A program made the translations under genes and the position numbers. Source: Bacteroidota bacterium (GTDB lineage: Bacteria; Bacteroidota; Bacteroidia; Chitinophagales; Chitinophagaceae). Taken from it: 64,000 bases of DNA. The notes beneath the pieces were generated by a model. That model searched no databases, was not told the DNA's origin, and saw only the letters and a list, made by a program, of their open reading frames with translations. The stretch covers positions 62,001 through 126,000 of the forward strand of contig CANGUG010000009.1 of assembly GCA_947457075.1 (NCBI GenBank). Reading direction: 5' to 3'. Shown here in pieces: positions 45,663 through 55,442 of the stretch (the stretch's first letter is position 1; every line of letters starts with the position of its first letter).

Positions 45663-45892
45663 TAATTTTATAAAATATAAATTATTAAAACTGAATCCTC
45701 TTTTTGATTTTTTCTACTCTATCTTTTTTAAAAGTAGAAAAATGCAATATTTTTCTACTTTTTCTTTTTAATTTGCTTCTCTTTTTATTTTTTTTACTTA
45801 TAAAATATAAATTATTAAAACTGAATCCTCTTTTTGATTTTTTCTACTCTATCTTTTTTAAAAGTAGAAAAATGCTATATTTTTCTACTTTT
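45654..45892. repeat. 95-bp direct repeat with terminator-like hairpins
   Basis: Two 95-bp copies (45668-45762 and 45798-45892) differ by a single base (A at 45746, T at 45876). Each contains the hairpin AAAAGTAGAAAAAT/ATTTTTCTACTTTT with T-rich tail, and each begins with AAATTATTAAAACTG, which can pair with CAGTTTTAATAATTT (45654-45668) at the end of the AMP nucleosidase gene. The copies are probably a recent tandem duplication in the 3' region between convergent amn and ccmB. Confidence 0.9.
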
Positions 45893-45918
45893 ATTTTGAA
45901 GTCGCATCAAAATAATGG

Positions 45919-46581
45919 CTAGTCTTTCCAAAGGAAAGGGAAAAGAATATAGGCAAGGGCCACAATCATTATGTCGAAGCCCACTAGTAATCCAATCAAT
46001 TGAGGAAGTCCATTTTGCACAATATCCGCAAATGCAATATTAGCAATTTTAATGAGTATGAGAATTTGAGGGATAATTAATGGAAATCCCAAAATGGCCA
46101 TAATTGCAGAAGGTTGTTGGGCTTTTGAAGCGATTGCCGCTAGGAAGCTAAAAACTAAACTTAAACTAATGCCACCAAGGCAACTAATTCCAAAAAATAA
46201 CAAGCCATGTGCTAATGGATTTCCCAGTAATAAGGTAAATAGCAAAAGACTTAATCCACTCATCAAAATCATCAAAATGCTATTGTAAATAAGTTTGGAG
46301 AGTATGAAATTAACCGGGCTGGCTATAGTATAAAAATATAACATTCGGCCGCGTCCTTCTTGTAAAAAACTTCGAGCAACTGCATTGATACAAATAAATA
46401 AAAGGGTAACCCAATACAATCCATTCCATACCTTGTCATCAGGTAGTCCCATGGTTAAGTAAATCACAAAAGTGGTAGAAGCAATATATAATAAGATGCC
46501 AAAAAATGTATACTGTTGGCGAAATTCCAATAGTAAATCTTTTTTTAACAATGTATAAATATTGTTTACTTGCCTGCGCAT
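45919..46581 (-). CDS. ccmB: Heme exporter protein CcmB
   Basis: 220 residues, six membrane segments, [20 protein letters not shown] at the start and the [21 protein letters not shown] segment typical of CcmB. With an ATPase CcmA it forms the ABC transporter of cytochrome c maturation. ccsA and ccmD are 3 kb upstream on the opposite strand, and no ccmA, ccmE or ccmF is in the window. It overlaps the tdk 3' end by 16 bp. Confidence 0.9.
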   Translation of the reverse strand: MRRQVNNIYTLLKKDLLLEFRQQYTFFGILLYIASTTFVIYLTMGLPDDKVWNGLYWVTLLFICINAVARSFLQEGRGRMLYFYTIASPVNFILSKLIYNSILMILMSGLSLLLFTLLLGNPLAHGLLFFGISCLGGISLSLVFSFLAAIASKAQQPSAIMAILGFPLIIPQILILIKIANIAFADIVQNGLPQLIGLLVGFDIMIVALAYILFPFLWKD

Positions 46582-47129
46582 ATTCTACATCTTGGTTCGT
46601 AATTGTTTTTTTCGCCTAATACGACAGTTCCATCTTCTTCGCTTGTACGATAGGAGATATTTGCTAAGTGACCACATTGAACACATATGGCGTGTAGTTT
46701 AGTGATAAAATCACCAATAGCAAGGAGCTGTGGCATGGGGCCAAAAGGCTTTCCTAAATAGTCCATGTCTAATCCTGCAACAATCACTCTTTTACCCTGC
46801 ATGGCTAGTGCTTCTGCTACTTTAACCACTTCCTCATCAAAAAATTGAGCTTCATCTATGCCTACGACTTCGGCATTCTCAGCTAATAACAATATTTTAC
46901 TTGAATGATCCACAGGGGTAGAATCAATGGAATTTGCGTCATGACTAACTACTTTTTTTTGATCGTACCTGGTGTCAATAACAGGTTTATATATTTCCAC
47001 TTTTAAGTTAGCAATTTTAGCACGTTTTAGTCTTCTAATTAATTCTTCGGTTTTACCACTAAACATACTTCCGCAAATCACTTCAATAAATCCTCTTTTA
47101 TCTCCTTTGATATTTTGTTCAATAAACAT
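46566..47129 (-). CDS. tdk: Thymidine kinase
   Basis: 187 residues, type II. P-loop [21 protein letters not shown] catalytic Glu, a zinc-binding set of Cys (CVQC and CRIC at 155-185) and a lasso loop. It phosphorylates thymidine in pyrimidine salvage. First gene of the leftward tdk-ccmB unit. Confidence 0.95.
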   Translation of the reverse strand: MFIEQNIKGDKRGFIEVICGSMFSGKTEELIRRLKRAKIANLKVEIYKPVIDTRYDQKKVVSHDANSIDSTPVDHSSKILLLAENAEVVGIDEAQFFDEEVVKVAEALAMQGKRVIVAGLDMDYLGKPFGPMPQLLAIGDFITKLHAICVQCGHLANISYRTSEEDGTVVLGEKNNYEPRCRICAGK

Positions 47130-47187
47130 ATTTTATTCTTAATTACGTTAATTTTTTTGATTCGTCTCAAAAGTAAACAATCCTTGC

Positions 47188-48438
47188 TTAAGACCTGTCT
47201 AATTGTTTGATAATTTCAGTCATTGTTTTTTGAGTGGCCCCCGCATTTTCAATAATATAATTGTTGGCGTTTTGACTAATTTTTTCATGGTATCCAGCCG
47301 TTTGCAATAATTCGTTTAAATGCACCACCAAAGCAGCTTCATTTTTAATGCTAAATCCACCATTTTGCTTTCTTAATCCAATTGCTTCTTTGTATTTAAG
47401 ATCATTATGTCCCCAAATTACAGGCTTCCCATAAGCCGCTGGTTCTAAAACATTATGTACCCCGTCTTTACCAAATCCACCGCCAACATAACTTACAAAG
47501 GAATAACGATATAAGTTTCTTAATAAGCCAATGCGATCAATTATTAAAACAATTGGTTTTGTATGCTTAATTCCACTTTCAATTAATTCTGTTAACGTAA
47601 TGGCATTATTGAAAAGAGATTTGCAATTTTCAATATTTTTTTTATCTACTAAATGGGGGGCAATGATCCAATTAAATTGTGTAAAATGCGCAGTGGCTTT
47701 GGATAAAATAATATCATCTTCCTGCCATGTACTGCCCGCTATAATATTTTTATCATTACTTAATTGTGCCATCCAATCTATTTCTTTTTTTTCATTTACA
47801 GTTTGCAATACTCGATCAAATCGGGTGTCACCTGTGATGAAAACTTCTTGCTTATGGGTGATGGGGGCTATTAATTGAAAAGATATTTTGTCTTGCACTA
47901 AAATGCTGGTGAACATTTGCAACATTTTTTTATAAAAACCTCCATACCATTTAAAAAACAATTGGTTTGCTCTAAATACAGCAGAACTCAAAATAACAGG
48001 GATGCCTTTTTGATTTGCTTCCTTTAAATAGTAAAACCAAAATTCATATTTAATAAAAATAATTAAGGAGGGGTTTACAGTATTGATAAATCGATGCGCA
48101 TTATCAGGTCCGTCAAAAGGGAGATAAGTGACCACATCAACAGCAGGATCATTTTGTCGATGTAAATAACCTGAGGGAGAAAAAAAAGTTAACCAAATTT
48201 TATGACCAGGGTATATTAATTTAATTGCTTCAATTATAGGAAGACCTTGTTCAAATTCACCATAGGAGGCAGCGTGTATCCAAATAGTTGGCTGTCCGTT
48301 GATCTCCCTTTGCTTATTGCTTATTGCTTCCCAAACGGAATTTTGACCATTGGTCCAATGCTTGGCTTTTGGATTAAAAAAGCCCAATAGTTTGGCTATT
48401 TTAGGATAGCAAAATAGGAATAGCTTGTACAATAGCAT
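47188..48438 (-). CDS. kdtA: 3-deoxy-D-manno-octulosonic acid transferase
   Basis: 416 residues. N-terminal membrane anchor, WIHAASYGEFEQGLPII and LTFFSPSGYLH in the first lobe, YVGGGFGKDGVHNVLEPAAYGKP in the second; all are KdtA/WaaA motifs. It adds Kdo to the lipid A precursor. Divergent from the nucleotide-sugar operon starting at 48500, and complementary to lpxB at 23 kb. Confidence 0.94.
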   Translation of the reverse strand: MLLYKLFLFCYPKIAKLLGFFNPKAKHWTNGQNSVWEAISNKQREINGQPTIWIHAASYGEFEQGLPIIEAIKLIYPGHKIWLTFFSPSGYLHRQNDPAVDVVTYLPFDGPDNAHRFINTVNPSLIIFIKYEFWFYYLKEANQKGIPVILSSAVFRANQLFFKWYGGFYKKMLQMFTSILVQDKISFQLIAPITHKQEVFITGDTRFDRVLQTVNEKKEIDWMAQLSNDKNIIAGSTWQEDDIILSKATAHFTQFNWIIAPHLVDKKNIENCKSLFNNAITLTELIESGIKHTKPIVLIIDRIGLLRNLYRYSFVSYVGGGFGKDGVHNVLEPAAYGKPVIWGHNDLKYKEAIGLRKQNGGFSIKNEAALVVHLNELLQTAGYHEKISQNANNYIIENAGATQKTMTEIIKQLDRS

Positions 48439-48499
48439 TGAATGAGGTTCTTAAGGCAAAAATCAGTCTTTTTATTGTAATTTTGCTAAAATTTATAGG

Positions 48500-49627
48500 A
48501 TGCGAAAAATTCAGATGGTAGATACTAAAACCCAGTATTTAGCAATAAAGGATCAAGTAGATGCTGCAATACACGAAGTATTGGATTCTGCTGCTTACAT
48601 AAATGGAAAAGCAGTTAAGGACTTTGCCCAAAATTTAGGGTCTTATTTAGGGATTGACCATGTAATTCCATGTGCCAATGGAACGGATGCTTTGCAAATT
48701 GCTATGATGGCTTTGGACCTACAACCAGGGGATGAAGTAATTACGCCTTCCTTTACCTATATCGCTACTACTGAAGTAGTTGCATTGTTAAAATTAAAGC
48801 CGGTTTTTGTGGATGTGGATCCTGTGACTTATTGCATGGATATTGAAAGTCTAAAAAAGGCTATTACGCCAAAAACAAAAGCAATTGTTCCAGTGCACTT
48901 GTATGGCCAAGCAGCACCAATGGAGGAAATTATGGCAATTGCCAAAGAGCATCATTTATTTGTAATTGAAGACAATGCACAAGCCATTGGATGTGATTAT
49001 ACTTTTTCAGATGGTACCAAAAAGAAAACGGGAACCATTGGACATATTGGAGCAACCTCATTTTACCCAAGTAAAAATTTAGGGGCTTTTGGGGATGGGG
49101 GTGCTTTGTTTACCAATGATAAAGATTTGGCCCATAAAATGGCAATGATTGCCAATCACGGTCAATCTGAAAGATATTACCATGATGTGGTGGGTTGTAA
49201 TTCAAGATTGGATTCTATCCAGGCGGCCATTTTAAATATTAAATTGACGCATTTGGATGAATACAGTAAGGCAAGGCAAGCAGTTGCCAACTATTATTCA
49301 ACTGCTTTTGCAGGTATAGCGCAAATTGTTACTCCTGCAACTGGGAAGCACACGACACATGTATTTCATCAATACACTATGCAATTAAAAAATGTAGATA
49401 GGGAAAAGTTCATTGCACATTTAAGTGCCAAGGAAATACCATGTATGATTTATTATCCAGTACCTGGTCATTTGCAAAAAATGTTTGGAGGTCAAAACAA
49501 CCAACATTGGAATTTGCCTGTGACAGATTCCTTAACGCCTTGCGTATGTTCATTGCCTATTCATACCGAGATGGATGCCGAACAATTGGCATATATTGTG
49601 GAGGGAGTGAAGTCTTTTTTTAATTAA
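48500..49627 (+). CDS. DegT/DnrJ/EryC1/StrS family sugar aminotransferase
   Basis: 375 residues. PLP lysine in FYPSKNLGAFGDGGALF; VIPCANGTDALQIAMMAL and VIPVHLYGQAAPMEEI-type segments (IVPVHLYGQ) fit the family; VPVHLYG binds the cofactor. These enzymes aminate keto-sugars linked to nucleotides, for surface polysaccharide or amino-sugar formation. First gene of a four-gene operon with ugd, uxs and rmlD. A -7-like TAATTTTG is at 48478-48485, 14 bp before the ATG. Confidence 0.9.
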   Translation: MRKIQMVDTKTQYLAIKDQVDAAIHEVLDSAAYINGKAVKDFAQNLGSYLGIDHVIPCANGTDALQIAMMALDLQPGDEVITPSFTYIATTEVVALLKLKPVFVDVDPVTYCMDIESLKKAITPKTKAIVPVHLYGQAAPMEEIMAIAKEHHLFVIEDNAQAIGCDYTFSDGTKKKTGTIGHIGATSFYPSKNLGAFGDGGALFTNDKDLAHKMAMIANHGQSERYYHDVVGCNSRLDSIQAAILNIKLTHLDEYSKARQAVANYYSTAFAGIAQIVTPATGKHTTHVFHQYTMQLKNVDREKFIAHLSAKEIPCMIYYPVPGHLQKMFGGQNNQHWNLPVTDSLTPCVCSLPIHTEMDAEQLAYIVEGVKSFFN

Positions 49628-49651
49628 TTAACACAAACTAATTCTAATTAA

Positions 49652-50977
49652 ATGAAAATAGCAGTAGTAGGTACGGGATATGTAGGATTGGTAACAGGTA
49701 CTTGTTTTGCAGAGACAGGGAATAAAGTTACTTGTGTAGATATTGATAAAGCCAAGGTAGAAAAATTAAGTGGAGGTCAAATCACGATTTACGAACCGGG
49801 GTTAGAAAAGATATTTTTAAGAAATATTAAAGAGAGCCGTTTAAAGTTTACCACCCAATTGGAGGAAGCGGTTGAGGATGCAGAAATTATTTTTTTAGCA
49901 TTACCAACTCCTCCGGGAGCGGACGGCAGTGCCGATTTAAAATATGTATTGGGGGTAGCGGATCATTTAGGCAAAATTTTAAAGGGCTATAAAGTAATCG
50001 TTAATAAAAGTACGGTCCCTGTGGGTACAGCGGACAAAGTAAGTGCAGCGATTGCAAAAAATTACAGTGGCGAATATGATGTTGTGAGCAACCCCGAGTT
50101 TTTAAGAGAGGGGGTAGCGGTGGATGATTTTATGAAGCCAGATAGAGTAGTAGTAGGAACAAGATCGGAAAGAGCTAAAAAATTAATGAGTGATTTATAC
50201 GCACCATTTGTAAGACAGGGCAATCCGGTGATTTTTATGGATGAGCGTAGTTCTGAGTTAACCAAGTATGCAGCCAATAGTTTTTTGGCTACTAAGATTT
50301 CCTTTATGAATGAGGTAGCACAATTGTGTGAGCGTATGGGTGCCGACGTGGACATGGTGCGCAGAGGTATTGGTAGTGACGACCGAATTGGAAAACGTTT
50401 TTTATTTCCAGGGATTGGATACGGAGGAAGTTGTTTCCCTAAAGATGTACAAGCACTCATCATGTCATCGGATGAAGTGAACTATGAGTTTGAGATTTTA
50501 AAAGCAGTAGAAAAGGTAAATGCTTTACAAAAATTACATTTGGTACAAAAGATAAAAGCGTATTACAACAATAACTTACAAGGTAAGCACTTTGCATTAT
50601 GGGGATTAGCATTTAAGCCCAATACTGATGATATTAGAGAAGCACCAGCATTAAGTATTATTGATGCTTTAATCGCTGCAGGGGCTACGGTAACAGCCTA
50701 TGACCCAGAGGCAATGCCCAATGTAAAGGCACAGATTGGAGATAAAATCAAATACGCCGAAAATCAATATGAAGCCTTGGCAGGAGCTGCTGCCTTGATT
50801 ATTGCAACGGAGTGGAGTGAGTTTAGAACCCCTGATTTTGATTTAATGGAACAACAATTAACACAAAATAAAATTGTGTTTGATGGAAGAAACTTATTTG
50901 ATGTAGCAAAAATGTCATCCTTGGGTTATCATTATGAATCTATCGGAAGGGCAGAGGCAAATAAAGAAAATAGATAA
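49652..50977 (+). CDS. ugd: UDP-glucose 6-dehydrogenase
   Basis: 441 residues. N-terminal Rossmann AVVGTGYVGLVTGTCFAETG; catalytic Cys in GGSCFPKDVQAL; the AFKPNTDDIREAPALSI segment of the C-terminal domain. It oxidises UDP-glucose twice to UDP-glucuronate. The product is the substrate of the next gene's enzyme. Starts 24 bp after the aminotransferase. Confidence 0.95.
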   Translation: MKIAVVGTGYVGLVTGTCFAETGNKVTCVDIDKAKVEKLSGGQITIYEPGLEKIFLRNIKESRLKFTTQLEEAVEDAEIIFLALPTPPGADGSADLKYVLGVADHLGKILKGYKVIVNKSTVPVGTADKVSAAIAKNYSGEYDVVSNPEFLREGVAVDDFMKPDRVVVGTRSERAKKLMSDLYAPFVRQGNPVIFMDERSSELTKYAANSFLATKISFMNEVAQLCERMGADVDMVRRGIGSDDRIGKRFLFPGIGYGGSCFPKDVQALIMSSDEVNYEFEILKAVEKVNALQKLHLVQKIKAYYNNNLQGKHFALWGLAFKPNTDDIREAPALSIIDALIAAGATVTAYDPEAMPNVKAQIGDKIKYAENQYEALAGAAALIIATEWSEFRTPDFDLMEQQLTQNKIVFDGRNLFDVAKMSSLGYHYESIGRAEANKENR

Positions 50978-51004
50978 AGACTCAAATAATTTTAAACAAA
51001 CAAC

Positions 51005-51985
51005 ATGAGTCAAAAAAGAGTTTTAATAACAGGTGCAGCGGGATTTTTAGGATCTCATTTATGTGATCGTTTTATCAAGGAAGGCTACTATGTGATTGCG
51101 ATGGATAATTTAATCACGGGCGACTTGTTGAATATCGAACACCTAAGATCGAACCCTAATTTTGAGTTTATTCATCATGATATCACCACCTTTATTGATA
51201 TAAAGGGTGACTTGGATTATATATTACATTTTGCATCTCCAGCAAGTCCGATTGATTATTTAAAAATACCTATTCAAACCTTGAAAGTAGGTGCCATGGG
51301 TACGCATAATTGTTTGGGCTTGGCCAAAGCAAAGGGCGCAAGAATATTGGTAGCAAGTACAAGTGAGGTATATGGTGATCCTTTAGTACATCCACAAACC
51401 GAGGAGTACTGGGGCAATGTAAACCCGGTGGGCCCAAGAGGGGTGTATGATGAAGCAAAACGTTATATGGAAAGCATTACGATGGCCTACCATACTTTTC
51501 ACAATGTGGAAACTAGAATCATTAGAATCTTCAATACCTATGGTCCAAGAATGCGCCTGAACGATGGAAGAGCATTGCCTGCATTTATTGGTCAGGCTTT
51601 AAGAGGGGAGGATATGACGGTATTCGGCGATGGTTCACAAACAAGAAGCTTTTGTTATGTGGACGATTTAGTAGAAGGGATTTATCGTTTATTATTAAGT
51701 GACTATGCAAGTCCAGTGAATATTGGCAACCCGAATGAAATTAGTTTAAAGGATTTTGCAGAAGAGGTATTGAAGCTTACAGGTTCTACAGTAAAAATTG
51801 TGTACAAGGATTTACCAGTGGACGATCCAAAGCAAAGACAACCGGATATCACCAAAGCAAAAACCATTTTAGGGTGGGAGCCCAAAGTGGATAGGGCAGA
51901 AGGGCTAAAGAAAACCTACGATTATTTTAAAGCATTACCACCCAGTGAGTGGACAAAGCTTCCTAAAGAATTTACTTCAAAATAA
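51005..51985 (+). CDS. uxs: UDP-glucuronate decarboxylase (UDP-xylose synthase)
   Basis: 326 residues, extended short-chain dehydrogenase: [16 protein letters not shown], catalytic triad in STSEVYGDP and [11 protein letters not shown], and [18 protein letters not shown] as in UXS enzymes. It converts UDP-glucuronate to UDP-xylose. Direct metabolic partner of ugd upstream. 27-bp gap. Confidence 0.92.
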   Translation: MSQKRVLITGAAGFLGSHLCDRFIKEGYYVIAMDNLITGDLLNIEHLRSNPNFEFIHHDITTFIDIKGDLDYILHFASPASPIDYLKIPIQTLKVGAMGTHNCLGLAKAKGARILVASTSEVYGDPLVHPQTEEYWGNVNPVGPRGVYDEAKRYMESITMAYHTFHNVETRIIRIFNTYGPRMRLNDGRALPAFIGQALRGEDMTVFGDGSQTRSFCYVDDLVEGIYRLLLSDYASPVNIGNPNEISLKDFAEEVLKLTGSTVKIVYKDLPVDDPKQRQPDITKAKTILGWEPKVDRAEGLKKTYDYFKALPPSEWTKLPKEFTSK

Positions 51986-52011
51986 ACCCATCAAAATTTT
52001 AAATTTAGTTA

Positions 52012-52881
52012 GTGGCAATTCATAAAGTATTAGTAACAGGCGCAAACGGTCAATTAGGTTGGGAATTAGCACAAGCTGCTGGTTCATTTCCTGCTTTTGA
52101 TTTTGTTTTTGTTGACCGAAATGCAATGGATTTGTCCAATCCTAACGAGTTGGAGGCAATTGTTACCTTATTTGCACCCGATGCAATTATTAATACGGCT
52201 GCTTATACTGCGGTAGATAAAGCAGAAACAGAAACTGAGTTAGCACATACCATAAATGCGGAAGCAGTAGCACAATTAGCAAAAATAGCAAAGCATAAAA
52301 ATATCCCCTTTATTACTTATTCTACGGACTATGTATTTAATGGGAATGCCACTTCACCTTATTTGACAGATACTTTACTGGAGCCGGTAAATTATTATGG
52401 TCAAACAAAGGCCGACGGTGAGCAAATGGCGATGGCTGAAAATCCTTCCACCATTATCATTAGAACTTCATGGGTGTTTAGTAGTCATGGCAATAATTTT
52501 GTTAAAACAATGATGCGTTTAATGAAGGATAAGGACGCATTAAATATTGTAGGTGACCAAAAAGGAAGACCCACTTACGCCAAGGATTTAGCATTGGCTT
52601 CGATTGAAATACTCAAAGCATTAAATGAGGGTAAGCCGATAAAAGGGATTTATCACTATGCCAATAAAGGGGAGACCAGTTGGTTTGATTTTGCACAGAA
52701 AATAAAAGCATTGGCTGGATTAGAATGTAATTTGACAGCCATTACTTCGGACCAATTTCCAACACCGGCTAAGCGACCCAATTACTCTGTTTTAGATACA
52801 CAAAAACTAGAAAATGAATTAGGCATAGAAATTCCCCATTGGGAAACTGCATTAAAGCAATGCATTGACCAACTAATTTAA
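52012..52881 (+). CDS. rmlD: dTDP-4-dehydrorhamnose reductase
   Basis: 289 residues from GTG 52012. VLVTGANGQLGWELAQAA, YSTDYVFNGNATSPY and YYGQTKADGEQ (Tyr-x-x-x-Lys) are RmlD motifs. It makes the last step to dTDP-L-rhamnose. rmlA, rmlB and rmlC are not in the window. Fourth gene of the rightward nucleotide-sugar operon. Confidence 0.9.
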   Translation: MAIHKVLVTGANGQLGWELAQAAGSFPAFDFVFVDRNAMDLSNPNELEAIVTLFAPDAIINTAAYTAVDKAETETELAHTINAEAVAQLAKIAKHKNIPFITYSTDYVFNGNATSPYLTDTLLEPVNYYGQTKADGEQMAMAENPSTIIIRTSWVFSSHGNNFVKTMMRLMKDKDALNIVGDQKGRPTYAKDLALASIEILKALNEGKPIKGIYHYANKGETSWFDFAQKIKALAGLECNLTAITSDQFPTPAKRPNYSVLDTQKLENELGIEIPHWETALKQCIDQLI

Positions 52882-52900
52882 TGCTGCCTTCCCAATTACA

Positions 52901-53311
52901 ATGAAAAAGGAATCCCTTTTACAACAGTTGCAACAATCCACTTATGTGATGATTCAGCCATCGCCCTTACATGGCATTGGGGTTTTTGCCATTAGAGATA
53001 TTCCTAAAGGAACGCGGGACATGTTTTCACAAGGGGTAGGTGAGTGGATCAAATTAACAATTGCCGAAGTGGAGGCTTTGCCCAAGCATTCTAGGGACTT
53101 GGTGGAGAATCATTGTTTGTTTGATGAAGATTTTTATTATGTGCCAGACTATGGGTTTAAAGTAGTGGATTTAGTAATTTATTTAAACCATTCAGATACA
53201 CCAAATGTGATTTCAGTTAATGATGGCGAGTATTTTGAAGCCATTAGGGATATTGCAGCGGGGGAAGAGTTATTGGTGGACTATGGAACCATTGTAGATA
53301 GCAAAGAATAG
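52901..53311 (+). CDS. SET-domain protein (putative lysine methyltransferase)
   Basis: 136 residues. A compact SET domain: SPLHGIGVFAIRDIPKGT, then VIYLNHSDTPNV (the NHS/NHxxxPN cofactor motif) and GEELLVDYG with the catalytic Tyr. SET proteins methylate protein lysines in eukaryotes; the substrates of free-standing bacterial ones are mostly unknown. It follows rmlD by 19 bp and is probably in the same transcript, although its job need not be sugar-related. No post-SET Cys cluster is seen. Confidence 0.85.
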   Translation: MKKESLLQQLQQSTYVMIQPSPLHGIGVFAIRDIPKGTRDMFSQGVGEWIKLTIAEVEALPKHSRDLVENHCLFDEDFYYVPDYGFKVVDLVIYLNHSDTPNVISVNDGEYFEAIRDIAAGEELLVDYGTIVDSKE

Positions 53312-53338
53312 ACGACACTCAAATAAACCTGCTTCAAA

Positions 53339-54364
53339 TTAGCTTAATTTTTTCCCTAATTTATTTTCGATAAAGTATTGTGTAATCCAAGAGTAAATAA
53401 TCAATACGAATAATAATATCAATAAGCATATAGATTTTTTCATTTCCAATTCATTTATGGAGATGAGTTTGAATAATTTGGGGACCCCAAATCCTATGAT
53501 AAATGCATGGTTTAAATAGATTGAGTAGGATATCTTCCCTAAGAACATAAATGGTTTTCTTTGAAGTAGATTACTTAGTACTCCATTGGTATTGATTAAA
53601 ATTAATATGCTTATGGCAAATGTAAATGGAATGAATAGCTGTACTACAAATTGAGTGATAAGATTGGCTGTTGTTATTGTAAAATGAAAGTACATAATAG
53701 CAATTATAAAAATTGGAATAAACCATTCACAGCTATTGTGAATTTTATATTGTTTTTTTGTTGCAATAAACACAAGGTAGCCTATGTTGAAACAGGACAA
53801 GCCTCTAATGAATCCATAATCACCGGTTGCGAAGTAATTGTGTTGGAATCCTAAAATTATAAAACAAATAAGGGTAAGCATACCAACTATCTTTGTTTTA
53901 TGGGAGTTCATGGCAAATAAGGAAATCATGCCAAATACTAAGTAAGAAATTAGTTCACTAGAAATTGACCAGGAAGGATAATTCATGCCAATACCTGAAC
54001 CTAAAATAGGGGTAGCGTTGGTAAACAGTAAAGTGTCTAACGCTAAAAGTATATTTTTATCATTGAATATTGGGTGCACAAAATACCAATACATCAATGT
54101 AGAGAAAAGCAATAAAGGGTATAAGCGGATAACTCTTTTTTTAATAAATTTTAAAAAGTCATTTCTTGAATTAATACGGTCATTGTAACTTAAGCTAATC
54201 ACATATCCACTAAGGATAAAAAAGAAGTCCACGAATATATAAGACTCACGTACAAAAAAATTATTGACAATAAATAAAGGAGCATTGTTTTTATTTAAAT
54301 GAAAAAGTACTACCAATAATGAAAAAATCCCCCTTAGTCCGTCTAGTTTATTGATTCTCTGCAT
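53339..54364 (-). CDS. Acyltransferase family 3 (OafA-like) membrane protein
   Basis: 341 residues, about 10 membrane segments. RINKLDGLRGIFSLLVVLFH has the family's catalytic His, and FFILSGYVISLSY follows. These enzymes add acetyl or other acyl groups to surface polysaccharides or lipids. Convergent with the SET gene (27-bp gap). It starts an AT-rich accessory stretch. No SGNH extension is present. Confidence 0.88.
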   Translation of the reverse strand: MQRINKLDGLRGIFSLLVVLFHLNKNNAPLFIVNNFFVRESYIFVDFFFILSGYVISLSYNDRINSRNDFLKFIKKRVIRLYPLLLFSTLMYWYFVHPIFNDKNILLALDTLLFTNATPILGSGIGMNYPSWSISSELISYLVFGMISLFAMNSHKTKIVGMLTLICFIILGFQHNYFATGDYGFIRGLSCFNIGYLVFIATKKQYKIHNSCEWFIPIFIIAIMYFHFTITTANLITQFVVQLFIPFTFAISILILINTNGVLSNLLQRKPFMFLGKISYSIYLNHAFIIGFGVPKLFKLISINELEMKKSICLLILLFVLIIYSWITQYFIENKLGKKLS

Positions 54365-54451
54365 TTTGTAAAAATATCAACTATTCAAATAGGATGGATG
54401 CTTTTATACAATCAATATGATTAATTTATTATATTTGGTAAAACGTAGATC

Positions 54452-54838
54452 ATGAAAAAGCTATTTTTTATTCTTTTAACTATCCTTTGTTTTAAAGCAT
54501 CCAATGCACAAACATTTTGGACAGAACAAACCATGTTTTCTGGTTATGTTGGCAGGTATGAAATTAGGATGACTTTGGCGATTCCAGTAGGTGGAGCAAA
54601 TCAATGCTTTACTATTGGTGAATACTATTATACAAGTAATAGAGAAAAATTGTCTTTATGTTCTTCCGATGACGATCGAATCGTTGAAACCTATAAAGGA
54701 AAACGTACTGGTTATTTTGTATTAAATGGGGATTGGAATAAAAGGATAGGTCAAACTATTTCAGGTACATGGTATTCAATGACAAAAAACAAAAGTTATC
54801 CGGTAGTATTAAAAGTAACTGGTAAAAGACCTGATTAA
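54452..54838 (+). CDS. Secreted protein of unknown function
   Basis: 128 residues, not recognised. A signal peptide (about 1-19, ends SNAQ), then a beta-rich part with aromatic/glycine segments (FSGYVGRYEIRM, ISGTWYSM) and two cysteines. The next gene, 21 bp downstream, is also secreted. A -7-like TATATTTG is at 54430-54437. Confidence 0.68.
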   Translation: MKKLFFILLTILCFKASNAQTFWTEQTMFSGYVGRYEIRMTLAIPVGGANQCFTIGEYYYTSNREKLSLCSSDDDRIVETYKGKRTGYFVLNGDWNKRIGQTISGTWYSMTKNKSYPVVLKVTGKRPD

Positions 54839-54859
54839 TTCATTTAAAAATATATATCA

Positions 54860-55360
54860 ATGAAAAAAATTGCATTTATCGTTTGTTGTTTATTAGCCGC
54901 TAACAATGTGTTTAGCCAATGGGGGACTTTATTTTTAAGAGATCCTGATAAAAATGCACCAACCAATGTACGCTCTTCGCCGGGTGGTGCCATCATAACC
55001 ACAATTGATGGGAGAAGTGCCGACTATGAGATGGAGATAATTTCAAAAGAAGGAAACTATTTTTTGGTTAAATCCTATATTAGTTGTGAAATGGAGGAGC
55101 CGATTGTTTTAAATGAACCAGGCTATATTCATTATAGTGTTCTGGGGGCGGTTATTTCTAATTATGCTAAAAAATCATTCCCTGTATATGCATCTAGTAG
55201 TAAAGGTACCCCTTTAAAAATGGTAAATTTATCTGAAGAATTTGTAAATGTATTGGATAAGGTGAATAATATGTACTATGTGTATAGTAAAAAATTAAAC
55301 CTTAAGTTTTGGGTGGATGATAAATATATTTGTAATGCAGCATGTACTACTTGTAGTTAA
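54860..55360 (+). CDS. Secreted protein with SH3-like domain
   Basis: 166 residues. Signal peptide about 1-19 (ends VFSQ). APTNVRSSPGGAIITTI resembles the start of bacterial SH3 (SH3b) domains (about 30-75); the C-terminus has several Cys (CNAACTTCS). The role is unknown; SH3b domains often bind cell walls or peptides. Probably co-transcribed with the preceding secreted gene. Confidence 0.68.
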   Translation: MKKIAFIVCCLLAANNVFSQWGTLFLRDPDKNAPTNVRSSPGGAIITTIDGRSADYEMEIISKEGNYFLVKSYISCEMEEPIVLNEPGYIHYSVLGAVISNYAKKSFPVYASSSKGTPLKMVNLSEEFVNVLDKVNNMYYVYSKKLNLKFWVDDKYICNAACTTCS

Positions 55361-55376
55361 ATGGAGTTTACCATAT

Positions 55377-55418
55377 ACTATAAAAAAGCCACTCAAGTTT
55401 GAGTGGCTTTTTTATAGT
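55377..55418. terminator. Bidirectional terminator
   Basis: Perfect 20-bp arms ACTATAAAAAAGCCACTCAA and TTGAGTGGCTTTTTTATAGT with loop GT, between a rightward and a leftward gene. Both strands have T tracts. Confidence 0.9.
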
Positions 55419-55442
55419 ATAATTCAGGAATATTGTGTTATT

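Noticed and set aside
45704..45922. Open frame of 72 codons within the 95-bp repeats
   Set aside because: It consists of T-rich hairpin sequence (Phe/Leu runs) duplicated with the repeat and overlaps ccmB's end.
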